Positions 33,776 through 41,460 of a DNA stretch of 64,000 bases are shown here, one piece after another. The notes below the pieces were generated by a model. That model saw only the letters and a list, made by a program, of their open reading frames with translations. It was not told the DNA's origin and did no database searches. Source of the DNA: an uncultured Pseudomonadota bacterium (GTDB taxonomy: Bacteria > Myxococcota_A > UBA796 > GCA-2862545); assembly GCA_903861005.1 (NCBI GenBank), contig CAIOSP010000082.1, positions 1-64,000 on the forward strand, in the 5' to 3' direction. Position 1 is the stretch's first letter. Every line of letters begins with the position of its first letter. Both the position numbers and the translations under genes were made by a program.

Positions 33776-34578
33776 GGATCCTCTTTCTCACCCTGGCGCT
33801 CGCCGCCTGTGGGACTCCAGCAGGGTCGCACCCGACCCCGCCCGCGGACGCGGCGTTCCCGCACCCCGCGGACTTCAAGGAGCACCACGGCGCCCCGGCG
33901 TTGGCGGCCGACGCGCCCTGCAGCCAGTGCCACGCGGTGGACGACGGCCCCACGCTGCCCGGTCCGTCCTGCCACAGCTGCCACAGCTTCCCGCACCCCG
34001 CGGACTTTCGGAGCGGTGAGGTCCACGGCCCGCGCTGGAAGGAGATCGGCCAGACCGACTGCGTGACCTGCCACGGCGCCAACGGTGACCAGGCCCCCGC
34101 GGACGTCGCTTCCGCCACCTGCGTGAACTGCCACAGCACCTTCCCGCACCCGGCGGGCTGGGAGCTGCTGGGCGGTCACGGCGCCGCCGTCGTCGCGCGC
34201 GGTGGCACGGCCGCCTGCGAGGGCTGCCACGGCGGGCCCGAGGGCATCAAGGCCGCGACGCAGTGCACCAAGTGCCACACCGCCTGGCCGCACCAGGACG
34301 GGTGGGAGCTGCCGACGGGCCACGGCGCCGCGTACATCGCGTCGCCCACCACCTGCACCACCGGCTGCCACACCGTGCGCACGCCGCCGTCGCCGCCCGC
34401 CTGCGTGCAGTGCCACGACGTGTTCCCGCACGCCGCCAACTGGAAGTCCGCGCACATCGCGACGGTCCAGCAGCGCGGCAAGGCGTCGTGCACCGGCTGC
34501 CACCCCGCGGGTGAGCTCGCCGGTCCGCCGCTCCCCAACCCCACTTGCGGCCTCGGCTGCCACGTGGCGGCTCCATGA
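33772..34578 (+). CDS. multihaem cytochrome c lipoprotein with eight CxxCH and two CxxxCH sites
   Basis: 268 residues with lipobox ALAAC. Haem motifs in order: CSQCH, CHSCH, CVTCH, CVNCH, CEGCH, CTKCH, CTTGCH, CVQCH, CTGCH, CGLGCH. The seventh and tenth have three residues between the Cys pair, an atypical spacing that some maturation systems accept. A unit FPHPxxW/F recurs before or after many haems (FPHPADF twice, FPHPAGW, WPHQDGW, FPHAANW), suggesting a repeat-built wire with about one haem per 25 residues. The ATGA overlaps at both ends (33772 and 34575) couple it to the octahaem protein and the barrel. Likely a barrel-associated or periplasmic electron wire. Confidence 0.85.
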   Translation: MRILFLTLALAACGTPAGSHPTPPADAAFPHPADFKEHHGAPALAADAPCSQCHAVDDGPTLPGPSCHSCHSFPHPADFRSGEVHGPRWKEIGQTDCVTCHGANGDQAPADVASATCVNCHSTFPHPAGWELLGGHGAAVVARGGTAACEGCHGGPEGIKAATQCTKCHTAWPHQDGWELPTGHGAAYIASPTTCTTGCHTVRTPPSPPACVQCHDVFPHAANWKSAHIATVQQRGKASCTGCHPAGELAGPPLPNPTCGLGCHVAAP

Positions 34579-35831
34579 TCGCGTTGATGCTGCTATGGGC
34601 TTCGGCCTGGGCCGCGCCGGAAGGGTCGGTCAACGCCACCTCCGAGACCACGTTTCAGGTCCGCCCCAACCTGTTCACCGGCATGCCGTGGGGCGGGTTC
34701 GGCGAGCGACTGGGCTTGGACGCCACGCTGCCCAAGGGCTTCTCCCTGAGCGCGGGCGGCGGCCTTCGGTTCCGCGTGCCGGACCCGGGCGAGACCATCA
34801 CCGGCGATCTGTGGCGCCTGTCGTTCAGCCACACCGGCCAGATCCACCGGGTCGACGTGGGCCGCATCGTCCGCCTGGACGCACGCGGCTTTGAGCGCTT
34901 GGACGGCGCCGCCGCCGAGATCAAGCCCACGGGCCCGGCCAGCGTGTCGGTCTGGGCGGGTCGCCTGTGGGCTCCCGCCGACTGGTCGCCCGACACCACC
35001 GTCGTCGCCGGGGTGCAGGGCCACTACCGCCCCATGGTCGACGGCATGGCCAGCAAGGCCGTGCAGGTCACCGCCGGCTGGGAAGGTCGCTACACGCCCA
35101 AGGCCGCCTTCCGTAACCGCCTGATGGGCGCGTTCAGCTTCTACGGCCCGCGCAACGCACGCCTGAGCGCCCTGCTTGAGGGCGAGACCGGGTCGGACAA
35201 GCGGGTGCCGGTGCGCGCCGAGGTTCACGGCGGCGGGCCGGTCGGCCACCACGTCGACCTACGCGGCGACGTCGCCTGGCAGGGCCTGGATCACCCCAGC
35301 ACCCCAGACGGCGCCATCACGCCGTTCGATTGGCTCACCCAGGACGGCTACGGCATCGCCAGCGTCGGGCTGGTCTGGGCGTACGGCCCGTTCAGCGTGG
35401 ACGCGTATGGCGGCCCCACGATGCAGGTCGACCGCCTGTACACGCCGGTCCCCGGTGGTCACGGTCGCGTCGCGTTCGGCGCGCGCATCCAGCACGCGTC
35501 CTTTGGTGTGTTCGCCAACGGCGCGAGCATCGGCGGATCGTGGATGGCGGGTGGCGGCGCCGAGTTCGGCGGCCACTGGGAGCGCTATGACTTCGTCCTC
35601 GACTCGGCGGTCGACCGCATGACCCCGCTCGACGGCAGCGCGCGTTGGCTCGGCGAGGCACGGGCGCGCGGCTCGATCGAGCTGCTCGACATCACCTCAG
35701 GTGAGCTGGAGAACACCATCGGACTGGCGCTTGAAGCGGCCACCGGCGCCGACCGCATGCTGTCCCCGTGGGTCCGCGGTGGGCTCGCGATTCAAATCGG
35801 CGTGCGCCGCACCCCGGGGGCGACGCCATGA
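34575..35831 (+). CDS. outer-membrane beta-barrel of the cytochrome conduit
   Basis: 418 residues with signal peptide (LLWASAWA) and no lipobox. The mature protein consists of alternating polar/hydrophobic strands with Gly and aromatic residues at the borders, such as SLSAGGGLRFRVP, LWRLSFSHTGQIHRVDVG, VSVWAGRLWAP and HVDLRGDVAWQGL, ending GGLAIQIGVRRTP. Strand number was not counted. The family is not an obvious MtrB and it lacks an N-terminal CxxC. Placed between haem proteins with four-base overlaps both sides, it is the most likely sleeve through which a multihaem cytochrome passes electrons across the outer membrane, as in porin-cytochrome complexes. Confidence 0.75.
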   Translation: MIALMLLWASAWAAPEGSVNATSETTFQVRPNLFTGMPWGGFGERLGLDATLPKGFSLSAGGGLRFRVPDPGETITGDLWRLSFSHTGQIHRVDVGRIVRLDARGFERLDGAAAEIKPTGPASVSVWAGRLWAPADWSPDTTVVAGVQGHYRPMVDGMASKAVQVTAGWEGRYTPKAAFRNRLMGAFSFYGPRNARLSALLEGETGSDKRVPVRAEVHGGGPVGHHVDLRGDVAWQGLDHPSTPDGAITPFDWLTQDGYGIASVGLVWAYGPFSVDAYGGPTMQVDRLYTPVPGGHGRVAFGARIQHASFGVFANGASIGGSWMAGGGAEFGGHWERYDFVLDSAVDRMTPLDGSARWLGEARARGSIELLDITSGELENTIGLALEAATGADRMLSPWVRGGLAIQIGVRRTPGATP

Positions 35832-36433
35832 AGCGCGCACTTCCCCTGCTGATCCTCGCCCTGCTGTTCGTGGTCCTGACCACGTTCGGCGGCAACGCGG
35901 GCGCCACAGCGCACCCCGCGCTCAAGGACCCGTTCCCGTTTGACCACGGCGTGCACTCGGACGTCTTCCGCAAGGCAGACATCACCTGTGTGACCTGCCA
36001 CCCCGTCGGCCTGCGCGTGCCCATCGCCGACGGCGGCAGCGTGGCGCCCGATGCCGACATCAAGCCGCCGCTCACCAGCTGCCACGTCTGCCACCTGCAG
36101 CAGGCCAAGGGCGTGCCCCGTCAGGCGCCCGGCACCTGCGAGACCTGCCACGCCAACCGCGCCGAGCTCAAGCCCGCGGGACATGACGCCACCTGGGCGA
36201 CCGAGCACGGCGACGCCGCCCGCGCGCGCGGATCGGACTGCGAGAGCTGCCACACGCCGCGCACCTGCCTGGACTGCCACGAGAAGCGCGGCCCCATGGT
36301 CACCAGCCCCCACCCCCCCGGCTTCGGCTCGTTCCACGGCATCGAGGCGCGAATCGACCCCATCTCGTGCAGCTCCTGCCACACCGGCGACAACTGCACA
36401 GCTTGCCATCTTAGCGGGACACGCCCATGGTGA
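35828..36433 (+). CDS. heptahaem c-type cytochrome (c3/c7-like)
   Basis: 201 residues with an N-terminal signal peptide or anchor (LLILALLFVVLTTFGG) and no lipobox Cys. Seven CxxCH sites: CVTCH, CHVCH, CETCH, CESCH, CLDCH, CSSCH, CTACH, about one per 28 residues, typical of small periplasmic multihaem carriers. Extra His residues (PFDHGVHSDVF, GHDATWATEHGDAA) can act as distal haem ligands, the FDHxxH element being usual in class III cytochromes. ATGA overlap at 35828 with the barrel gene and seven-base overlap with the next gene. Likely moves electrons in the periplasm towards the barrel-bound cytochrome. Confidence 0.86.
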   Translation: MKRALPLLILALLFVVLTTFGGNAGATAHPALKDPFPFDHGVHSDVFRKADITCVTCHPVGLRVPIADGGSVAPDADIKPPLTSCHVCHLQQAKGVPRQAPGTCETCHANRAELKPAGHDATWATEHGDAARARGSDCESCHTPRTCLDCHEKRGPMVTSPHPPGFGSFHGIEARIDPISCSSCHTGDNCTACHLSGTRPW

Positions 36434-36711
36434 AGTGGCTCCCCCTCCTCGCGATCCTCGCCGTGTCGGCTTGTGAGCCTGCGCCGTGTGATGGCTCGAT
36501 GATCGACTCTCCTGGCGGCCTGATCGTCACCCCCGTCGAGCACCCGACGGGCTGGGGCGAGGCCAACTGCGAGGAGTGTCACGTGGCCAACATCACCCAC
36601 ACGAGCGGCTGCACCCCTGGCGTCGACCTGGACGCGGTGCGCGCCAAGATCGAGGCCGAGGGCCCCGACGTCTGCGTCGAGTGCCACGGCGACAACGGAA
36701 GGTCCGAGTGA
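36427..36711 (+). CDS. dihaem cytochrome c lipoprotein
   Basis: 94 residues with signal peptide and lipobox AVSAC, and just two CxxCH sites, CEECH and CVECH, near residues 47 and 85. His in TPVEHPTGWG and ITHTSG could be distal ligands. It is among the smallest lipid-anchored dihaem proteins I can recall, and its acidic haem motifs (CEECH, CVECH) stand out. It overlaps the previous gene by seven bases and the next by four. It may act as a docking partner between the heptahaem and octahaem proteins. Confidence 0.82.
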   Translation: MVKWLPLLAILAVSACEPAPCDGSMIDSPGGLIVTPVEHPTGWGEANCEECHVANITHTSGCTPGVDLDAVRAKIEAEGPDVCVECHGDNGRSE

Positions 36712-37592
36712 ATCGCCTCTTCCCGTTCCTGCTCGTCGGCTTGGGCCTGAGCGTGGCGTACGGCGCCGGCATGGACAAGCCGCTTGGCGTCAGCCCGCAC
36801 GGCAAGCCCGACCAGTGCCTGGCCTGCCACGCGCCCCCGCCCGCCGGTTCCCCCGCCGGCACCAAGGTCGGCCCGCCCAAGCCGATCGTCGAGACGTGCC
36901 GCGGCTGTCACCCCACCGCGGACATGCACCCGGTCCACGTGACGCCGTCGCGCACGGTCCCGCCCGCCGACTTCCCGCTGGAGAACGGCCAGGTGGTCTG
37001 CGCCACGTGCCACACCGAGCCGTCGCACGACTGGTTCGACCGCACGTTGCCGCCGCCCTGGTTCCGCGACGGTCCCTACGAGCGCATCACGGACCTGTGC
37101 ATTCAGTGCCACGCGCCCACCGTCTACAAGCGCGTCGAGCCGCACCAGGGCCGTACGGGCAACATGGGCAGCTGCGCGGCGTGCCACATCGGACCGGTCG
37201 TGGCGGGCGCCACCCAGGCGGGCTGGCGCCTTCGCACCAAGCCCGAGAACACCTGCGAGGTGTGCCACGAGGGCACGGTGCACGCGGGCACGGCGGCGCA
37301 CCTCGGCAAGGAGGTCCCGCCGGACGTCGCGGCCACGCTGCCGCAGACCATGGCGCTGGTGGACGGCAAGATCGCCTGCTTCACCTGCCATGAGGTGCAC
37401 GACGGTCTGCACTCCGGGTCGGTGAACGGCGCGCTGCCCCAGGTGCTGCGCTCCATCGCCCAGACCGAGGGATGGGCTCCCGTCCCCGACACGTCGATTT
37501 GGCCTGGTCAGGACACCGGCACCGCGCTCCTCGCGCTGCCGCTCGAGGGCAGCGAGCTCTGCTCCGCATGCCACGGAAAGGGCGGAAGATGA
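36708..37592 (+). CDS. octahaem c-type cytochrome
   Basis: 294 residues with signal peptide ending AYGAG. Eight CxxCH sites: CLACH, CRGCH, CATCH, CIQCH, CAACH, CEVCH, CFTCH, CSACH, with many additional His (HPVHVTP, HAGTAAHLG) as candidate distal ligands. CIQCHAP and CATCHTEPSHDWF resemble segments of multihaem nitrite-reductase/hydroxylamine-oxidoreductase-like and OmcA-like proteins, but no catalytic Tyr crosslink motif is evident, so electron transfer is the safer call. GTG start overlaps TGA of the preceding gene (36708-36711). Confidence 0.84.
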   Translation: MNRLFPFLLVGLGLSVAYGAGMDKPLGVSPHGKPDQCLACHAPPPAGSPAGTKVGPPKPIVETCRGCHPTADMHPVHVTPSRTVPPADFPLENGQVVCATCHTEPSHDWFDRTLPPPWFRDGPYERITDLCIQCHAPTVYKRVEPHQGRTGNMGSCAACHIGPVVAGATQAGWRLRTKPENTCEVCHEGTVHAGTAAHLGKEVPPDVAATLPQTMALVDGKIACFTCHEVHDGLHSGSVNGALPQVLRSIAQTEGWAPVPDTSIWPGQDTGTALLALPLEGSELCSACHGKGGR

Positions 37593-40039
37593 AGCGCGTA
37601 CTCCCGTTGATGCTGCTCTCTGCGTGCGGGTGGGGATCGCCGGTAATGCCGGAGCTGGAATCCAAGCCCCAGCTGGTCGCGGTCCATGCGATCGACAAGA
37701 TCTCCACGGGCGCCACGCTTCCGTCGGACATCCTGCTGCGCCCGGAAGGCGGCTTCGCCGTGCTCGACTCCATGCGCGGCCACATGCTGCTGTACGGAAA
37801 GGACGGCGCGCCCAACGGCGAGCTGTCGGGCAAGGACTGGCTGCGCGCGGTGCGCGGCGACCTGTCGGCGGACGGCAAGGCCTGGTGGCTGGCGCGTCCG
37901 GATGATGGCACCGTCGCCAAGGTCGGCCCGGACGGCGCGATCCTCCAGGTGTTCAAGGTCCTGACGATCGACGGTAAGGGCATGGCGCCTGTCGCCGTGC
38001 ACGACCTGGGCGACAGCCTGATGGTCGGCACCCGCTCGGGCGAGCTGCTCTGGCTCAACAGCGCCGGCGTGACCACCAAGCAGGTCCAGTCCGACGTGGA
38101 AGGCCGCACGTTCGGCTGCATCGCCGACTTGAGCCCGCTCGCGGACGGCGGCGTTGCCATGGTCGACACGCTCGGCGCCACCATCCAGATCCTGAGCGCG
38201 GACGGTACGCCCACCTCGTTCTTCGGCCTGCGCGGGCCGTGGATCGGGCACATGATGAAGCCCAAGGCGGTCACGCTGGGGCCTGAGAACACGCTGCTCG
38301 TGGTCGACTCGTACCAGGGCGCAGCCCAGCTGTTCGACGAGGACGGCAGCCCGCTCGGCGCGCTCGCGGTCGACAACGCCATCCTCCGCTTTGACCATCC
38401 CATCGCGGTGGCCTGCGCGGACGACATCTGCGAAGTGCTCGACCAGACCGACGGCACCGTCACGCGCTTCGGCCTGAAGGCCGAAGACATCGACGTCGCG
38501 CGCGAGGACGCCAAGGTGCGCCACCTGCGCACGCCGCTGGTCGCCGCCCGTACGGAGGACGCCGAGGGCGATCAGCGCCTGTGCATCCAGTGCCACGACG
38601 GCATCGTCAACGACGACCGCGACGTCTGGGACAAGGCGCTGGCGCACCATCCGGTGGGCGTGGTGCCCGACCTGGTGACCGTGCCCAAGGGCTTCCCCCT
38701 GGACGCCGCGGGCAAGCTGCGCTGCGGCACCTGCCACAGCCCGCACGGCGTGTCCGACCTCGACGAGCTGGCGGCCGCCGACGCGGGCGCCCCGCTCATC
38801 CGCCACGACAGCGGCGCCGCCGATCGCTTCACCCGCGCCAAGCGCAGCGACAGCAGCCTGTGCCTCGCGTGCCACACCGACGCCCCGCACGACGCCGTCG
38901 TCGCCAAGCTTGGCCTGCCCGGCGCGGGCGTGCACCCGTCTGGCCCCAAGCTGGTGGCCGCCCTGGCCAAGCGCGGCGGCAAGGCCGGCGATCTGGATCT
39001 CCCGATCGGCGTGGACGGCAGCTGCCTGTCCTGCCACGCGGTCCACGGCGCCGCCCCCGGCTCGCTGCGCCGCGAAGTCGCCGACGGCGGCACCTGTCTG
39101 GGCTGCCACGGAGACCGTTCGGGGACCAGCAACCACCCGCTCCCCCGCGAGCCGCACGCCGACATGGAAGACGGCGGCCGCGAGGCCTGCTTCGCCTGCC
39201 ACGACATCGTCGGTGGTCGGACCGACGCGCTGCTGCGCTTCAGCAAGTCGGGCGAGGGCCCCTGCGTCGGCTGCCACACCAACAAGGTGGAGGGGTCGCC
39301 GCACGCGCGCGTCCAGGGCGACGCCGGCATGGCGTGCCTGGGCTGCCACGCCCCCCACGGCGCGCCGCCGCCGAACTACCTGACCACGCTCAAGGTCGCG
39401 AGCGATCGCGACCCGTCTGGCTGCCTGACCTGCCACAACAAGCCGACCGACTCCGGCGCGCAGCCTGGCGTCGTCGGGCACCACGTGAACGCCAAGGTGG
39501 CGTGCAGCGACTGCCATGCTGACCCGCACCAGCCGCAGGACGTGAAGGCCTGCGGGTCGTGCCACACGGTCCAGGCCGAGGCCGCCGCCCGCGGCGGTCA
39601 TGGTCGCGCCGTCTGCGCGGACTGCCACCCGGCGCACTCGCCGCAGCCCGTCCTGACACACGCCCCGGCCGACCTGAACCCGGCGTCGCGTCGCTGCCTG
39701 GCCTGCCACGCGGTCGGTCAGCCCGGAGACGCGCCCACGGTGCCGTCCTACGAACACCCGGTCCCCGTGTTCACGCCCACCGGCGAGCGCTGGGCGCCGC
39801 TGTCCAAGCTGCCGCTCTTTGGCCCGAACGGTCAGGTGGTCGCGGCGGGGCAGAACGGCGAACTGGTCTGCCAGAGCTGTCACCTGGTCCACGGACCAGA
39901 CCCGCAGCGGCCCGGCGAGAACCTGCGCCAGCCCAACTGGCAGGAGGCCTGCTCCGCCTGCCACGCGGACGACGCGCTGCCCTTGTACCGTTGGTTCCAC
40001 GCGCCCCAGCGCCGGGCCGGCCTGTTGGAGAGCCCGTGA
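37589..40039 (+). CDS. beta-propeller (NHL-like) fused to a 15-haem cytochrome, lipoprotein
   Basis: 816 residues. Signal peptide and lipobox LLSAC, then residues 25-320 of NHL/propeller type blades (PSDILLRPEGGFAVLDS, MVGTRSGELLWLN, DGGVAMVDTLGATIQIL, NTLLVVDSYQGAAQLF). From about residue 330 come fifteen CxxCH sites: CIQCH, CGTCH, CLACH, CLSCH, CLGCH, CFACH, CVGCH, CLGCH, CLTCH, CSDCH, CGSCH, CADCH, CLACH, CQSCH, CSACH. This is the largest haem load of the island in one protein. A propeller fused to a haem wire could bind the electron partner or substrate. ATGA overlaps both sides. Probably the long conductive element or the extracellular face. Confidence 0.85.
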   Translation: MKRVLPLMLLSACGWGSPVMPELESKPQLVAVHAIDKISTGATLPSDILLRPEGGFAVLDSMRGHMLLYGKDGAPNGELSGKDWLRAVRGDLSADGKAWWLARPDDGTVAKVGPDGAILQVFKVLTIDGKGMAPVAVHDLGDSLMVGTRSGELLWLNSAGVTTKQVQSDVEGRTFGCIADLSPLADGGVAMVDTLGATIQILSADGTPTSFFGLRGPWIGHMMKPKAVTLGPENTLLVVDSYQGAAQLFDEDGSPLGALAVDNAILRFDHPIAVACADDICEVLDQTDGTVTRFGLKAEDIDVAREDAKVRHLRTPLVAARTEDAEGDQRLCIQCHDGIVNDDRDVWDKALAHHPVGVVPDLVTVPKGFPLDAAGKLRCGTCHSPHGVSDLDELAAADAGAPLIRHDSGAADRFTRAKRSDSSLCLACHTDAPHDAVVAKLGLPGAGVHPSGPKLVAALAKRGGKAGDLDLPIGVDGSCLSCHAVHGAAPGSLRREVADGGTCLGCHGDRSGTSNHPLPREPHADMEDGGREACFACHDIVGGRTDALLRFSKSGEGPCVGCHTNKVEGSPHARVQGDAGMACLGCHAPHGAPPPNYLTTLKVASDRDPSGCLTCHNKPTDSGAQPGVVGHHVNAKVACSDCHADPHQPQDVKACGSCHTVQAEAAARGGHGRAVCADCHPAHSPQPVLTHAPADLNPASRRCLACHAVGQPGDAPTVPSYEHPVPVFTPTGERWAPLSKLPLFGPNGQVVAAGQNGELVCQSCHLVHGPDPQRPGENLRQPNWQEACSACHADDALPLYRWFHAPQRRAGLLESP

Positions 40040-40155
40040 GTCGCATCGTCCGTCTGGCGATCATCGCCTTCGTGCTCGGCGCGGCCACGGCCTTCGCCTT
40101 GCTGTTCGCGCTACGGTTTGTCGTCTCGTCGATCGAGCACGGGGGTTTCTGGTGA
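40036..40155 (+). CDS. 39-residue single-helix membrane peptide of the cytochrome operon
   Basis: A 39-residue protein dominated by one transmembrane helix (LAIIAFVLGAATAFALLFAL), with basic N-terminus and an aromatic Gly-Phe-Trp end. Both ends overlap neighbours by four bases (GTGA at 40036 and at 40152), which speaks for a real translated gene between the 15-haem and the NapC-like proteins. Tiny one-helix subunits often assist membrane oxidoreductase assembly or quinone-site packing. No family can be named at this length. Confidence 0.65.
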   Translation: MSRIVRLAIIAFVLGAATAFALLFALRFVVSSIEHGGFW

Positions 40156-40916
40156 TCCGCCGCGTAATCACGAGCATCTGGACCTGGGTGAAGGAAGCGA
40201 TCGCGTTCGCCTTCTCCACGCCCGCCCGCGTCACCCTCATCGTCTGCGCGTTCTGTGTGGGCTTCGCCGCGTCGGCGCCGGTGTCGGACGGCGCCTACAA
40301 CTACATGTGGGCGAACCCGACCTTCTGCGGCAGTTGCCACATCCACGACTACGCGGACGCGGCCTTCTTCCGCTCGGCGCACGCCGGCGTGACCACCTGC
40401 CACGACTGCCATCGCGTGCCGCTGATGCACTACCCTCCTCAGGCGTACAACACGATCCGCTACGGCGCCCTCACTCAGTGGGAGATGCCCAAGCCGAACG
40501 TGCCCTCCGTGCTGTGCGAGACGTGCCACACCGACTCCGAGCATGAGGCCATGACCGGCCCCATGAGCGACGAGATGCGCGCCAACGTCGTGAAGATCGA
40601 CCAGAGCCCGCTGCACCGCATCCACCTGGACGCCAAGCGCCGCAACCCTGGCACCGCCAAGGGCGGCCCGCACGACGGCGCCCCCGGCGCGCCCACCGCC
40701 GCCGACGACGTGATGCGCAAGGGCGAGACCTCGCTGATCACCTGCATGGACTGCCACGGCAGCCAGAACAACCGCGCGCACCACTTCCTGCCCACCCGTG
40801 AGAACTGCGTGGCGTGCCACAGCGACGCGGACAAGGCCGGCGGCCGCCTGAAGACCCTGCAGTGCCAGGAGTGCCACTTCGACGGCTTCGTCGGCCGCAA
40901 GCCGGGCTTCGAGTAG
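40152..40916 (+). CDS. NapC/NrfH-type inner-membrane hexahaem cytochrome, quinol dehydrogenase
   Basis: 254 residues. A single N-terminal membrane anchor (about residues 22-45, VTLIVCAFCVGFAAS) precedes six CxxCH sites: CGSCH, CHDCH, CETCH, CMDCH, CVACH, CQECH. The opening NPTFCGSCHIHDYADAAFFRSAHAG followed by CHDCH is close to the first two haems of NrfH/NapC/CymA-like menaquinol oxidases, which take electrons from the quinol pool to periplasmic cytochromes. CymA has four haems; two more here suggest an extra wire. Last gene of the operon; its position completes the route from inner membrane to surface. Confidence 0.87.
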   Translation: MIRRVITSIWTWVKEAIAFAFSTPARVTLIVCAFCVGFAASAPVSDGAYNYMWANPTFCGSCHIHDYADAAFFRSAHAGVTTCHDCHRVPLMHYPPQAYNTIRYGALTQWEMPKPNVPSVLCETCHTDSEHEAMTGPMSDEMRANVVKIDQSPLHRIHLDAKRRNPGTAKGGPHDGAPGAPTAADDVMRKGETSLITCMDCHGSQNNRAHHFLPTRENCVACHSDADKAGGRLKTLQCQECHFDGFVGRKPGFE

Positions 40917-40965
40917 CCGCGACATGTCCGACGCTCGGCGGGCGACCGTCGTGTTGTTGCGCAAA

Positions 40966-40981
40966 TCGTCAATTCTGACGA
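40966..40981. promoter_or_regulatory. perfect inverted repeat, candidate HipB operator 1
   Basis: TCGTCAATTCTGACGA is a perfect 6-4-6 palindrome about 35 bases upstream of the hipB -35 box. A related site overlaps the promoter, which suggests cooperative binding by the adjacent HipB-type repressor. Confidence 0.55.
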
Positions 40982-41005
40982 GCTGAACCCACAACGGGCC
41001 TCAAC

Positions 41006-41043
41006 TCGTCGGATTTGACGTGTCTACCGGAACTACTTATCCT
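41006..41043 (+). promoter_or_regulatory. hipBA promoter with overlapping operator 2
   Basis: TTGACG at 41015-41020 and TATCCT at 41038-41043 stand 17 bases apart and form a good sigma-70-type promoter. The half-palindrome TCGTCGGATTTGACG at 41006-41020 resembles operator 1 (12 of 17 aligned positions) and covers the -35 box, so HipB or the HipBA complex bound here would block the polymerase. The predicted transcript starts near 41050, about 60 bases before hipB. Confidence 0.6.
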
Positions 41044-41112
41044 GAGCACAACTCCTCGAATTACACGAGCCGGTGCCCGGAATCTGGTACCACTCTTCGA
41101 AGGTGATGACTC

Positions 41113-41460
41113 ATGCAGATCGACCGCACGCTGAGCGACGACGCCGTCCTGGCCGAGTTGGGGGTCCGCCTGCGTCGGCAGCGACTGGACCAGAACGCCA
41201 CCCAGGCCGCCGTCGCCCACGAGGCCGGCGTGTCCAAGTCCACCGTCGAGCGGCTGGAGGCCGGCGAGTCGGTCCAGCTGTCCAGCTTGGTCCGCGTGCT
41301 GCGCGCCTTGGGCCTGTCGGAGCGCCTGGAGCTGGCTGTCCCCGCGCCGCTGCCGTCCCCCATGCGCCTGCTGGAGCGCGACGGTGAGCTCCGCCAACGC
41401 GCCTCCGCGCCCGTCGCCGCGTCCCCCGCCGCCCCCTGGACCTGGGGTGATGAGCCGTGA
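41113..41460 (+). CDS. hipB: HipB-like XRE-family antitoxin/repressor
   Basis: 115 residues. The first 70 form an XRE-type helix-turn-helix domain: LGVRLRRQRLDQNATQAAVAHEAGVSKSTVERLEAGES, with the HTH at about residues 30-55. The C-terminal part is Pro/Ala-rich, without a clear fold. Known HipB proteins bind operators as dimers and neutralise HipA; the overlap GTGA at 41457 with hipA and the palindromes upstream fit this. AAGGTGA before ATG 41113 is the ribosome-binding site. Confidence 0.85.
   Translation: MQIDRTLSDDAVLAELGVRLRRQRLDQNATQAAVAHEAGVSKSTVERLEAGESVQLSSLVRVLRALGLSERLELAVPAPLPSPMRLLERDGELRQRASAPVAASPAAPWTWGDEP

Noticed and set aside
37508-40000. Very long minus-strand open frame opposite the 15-haem gene
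   Set aside because: The composition (Val/Ala/Gly/Arg without domains) is that of an antisense shadow of a GC-rich gene; the plus strand has the CxxCH pattern and coupling.
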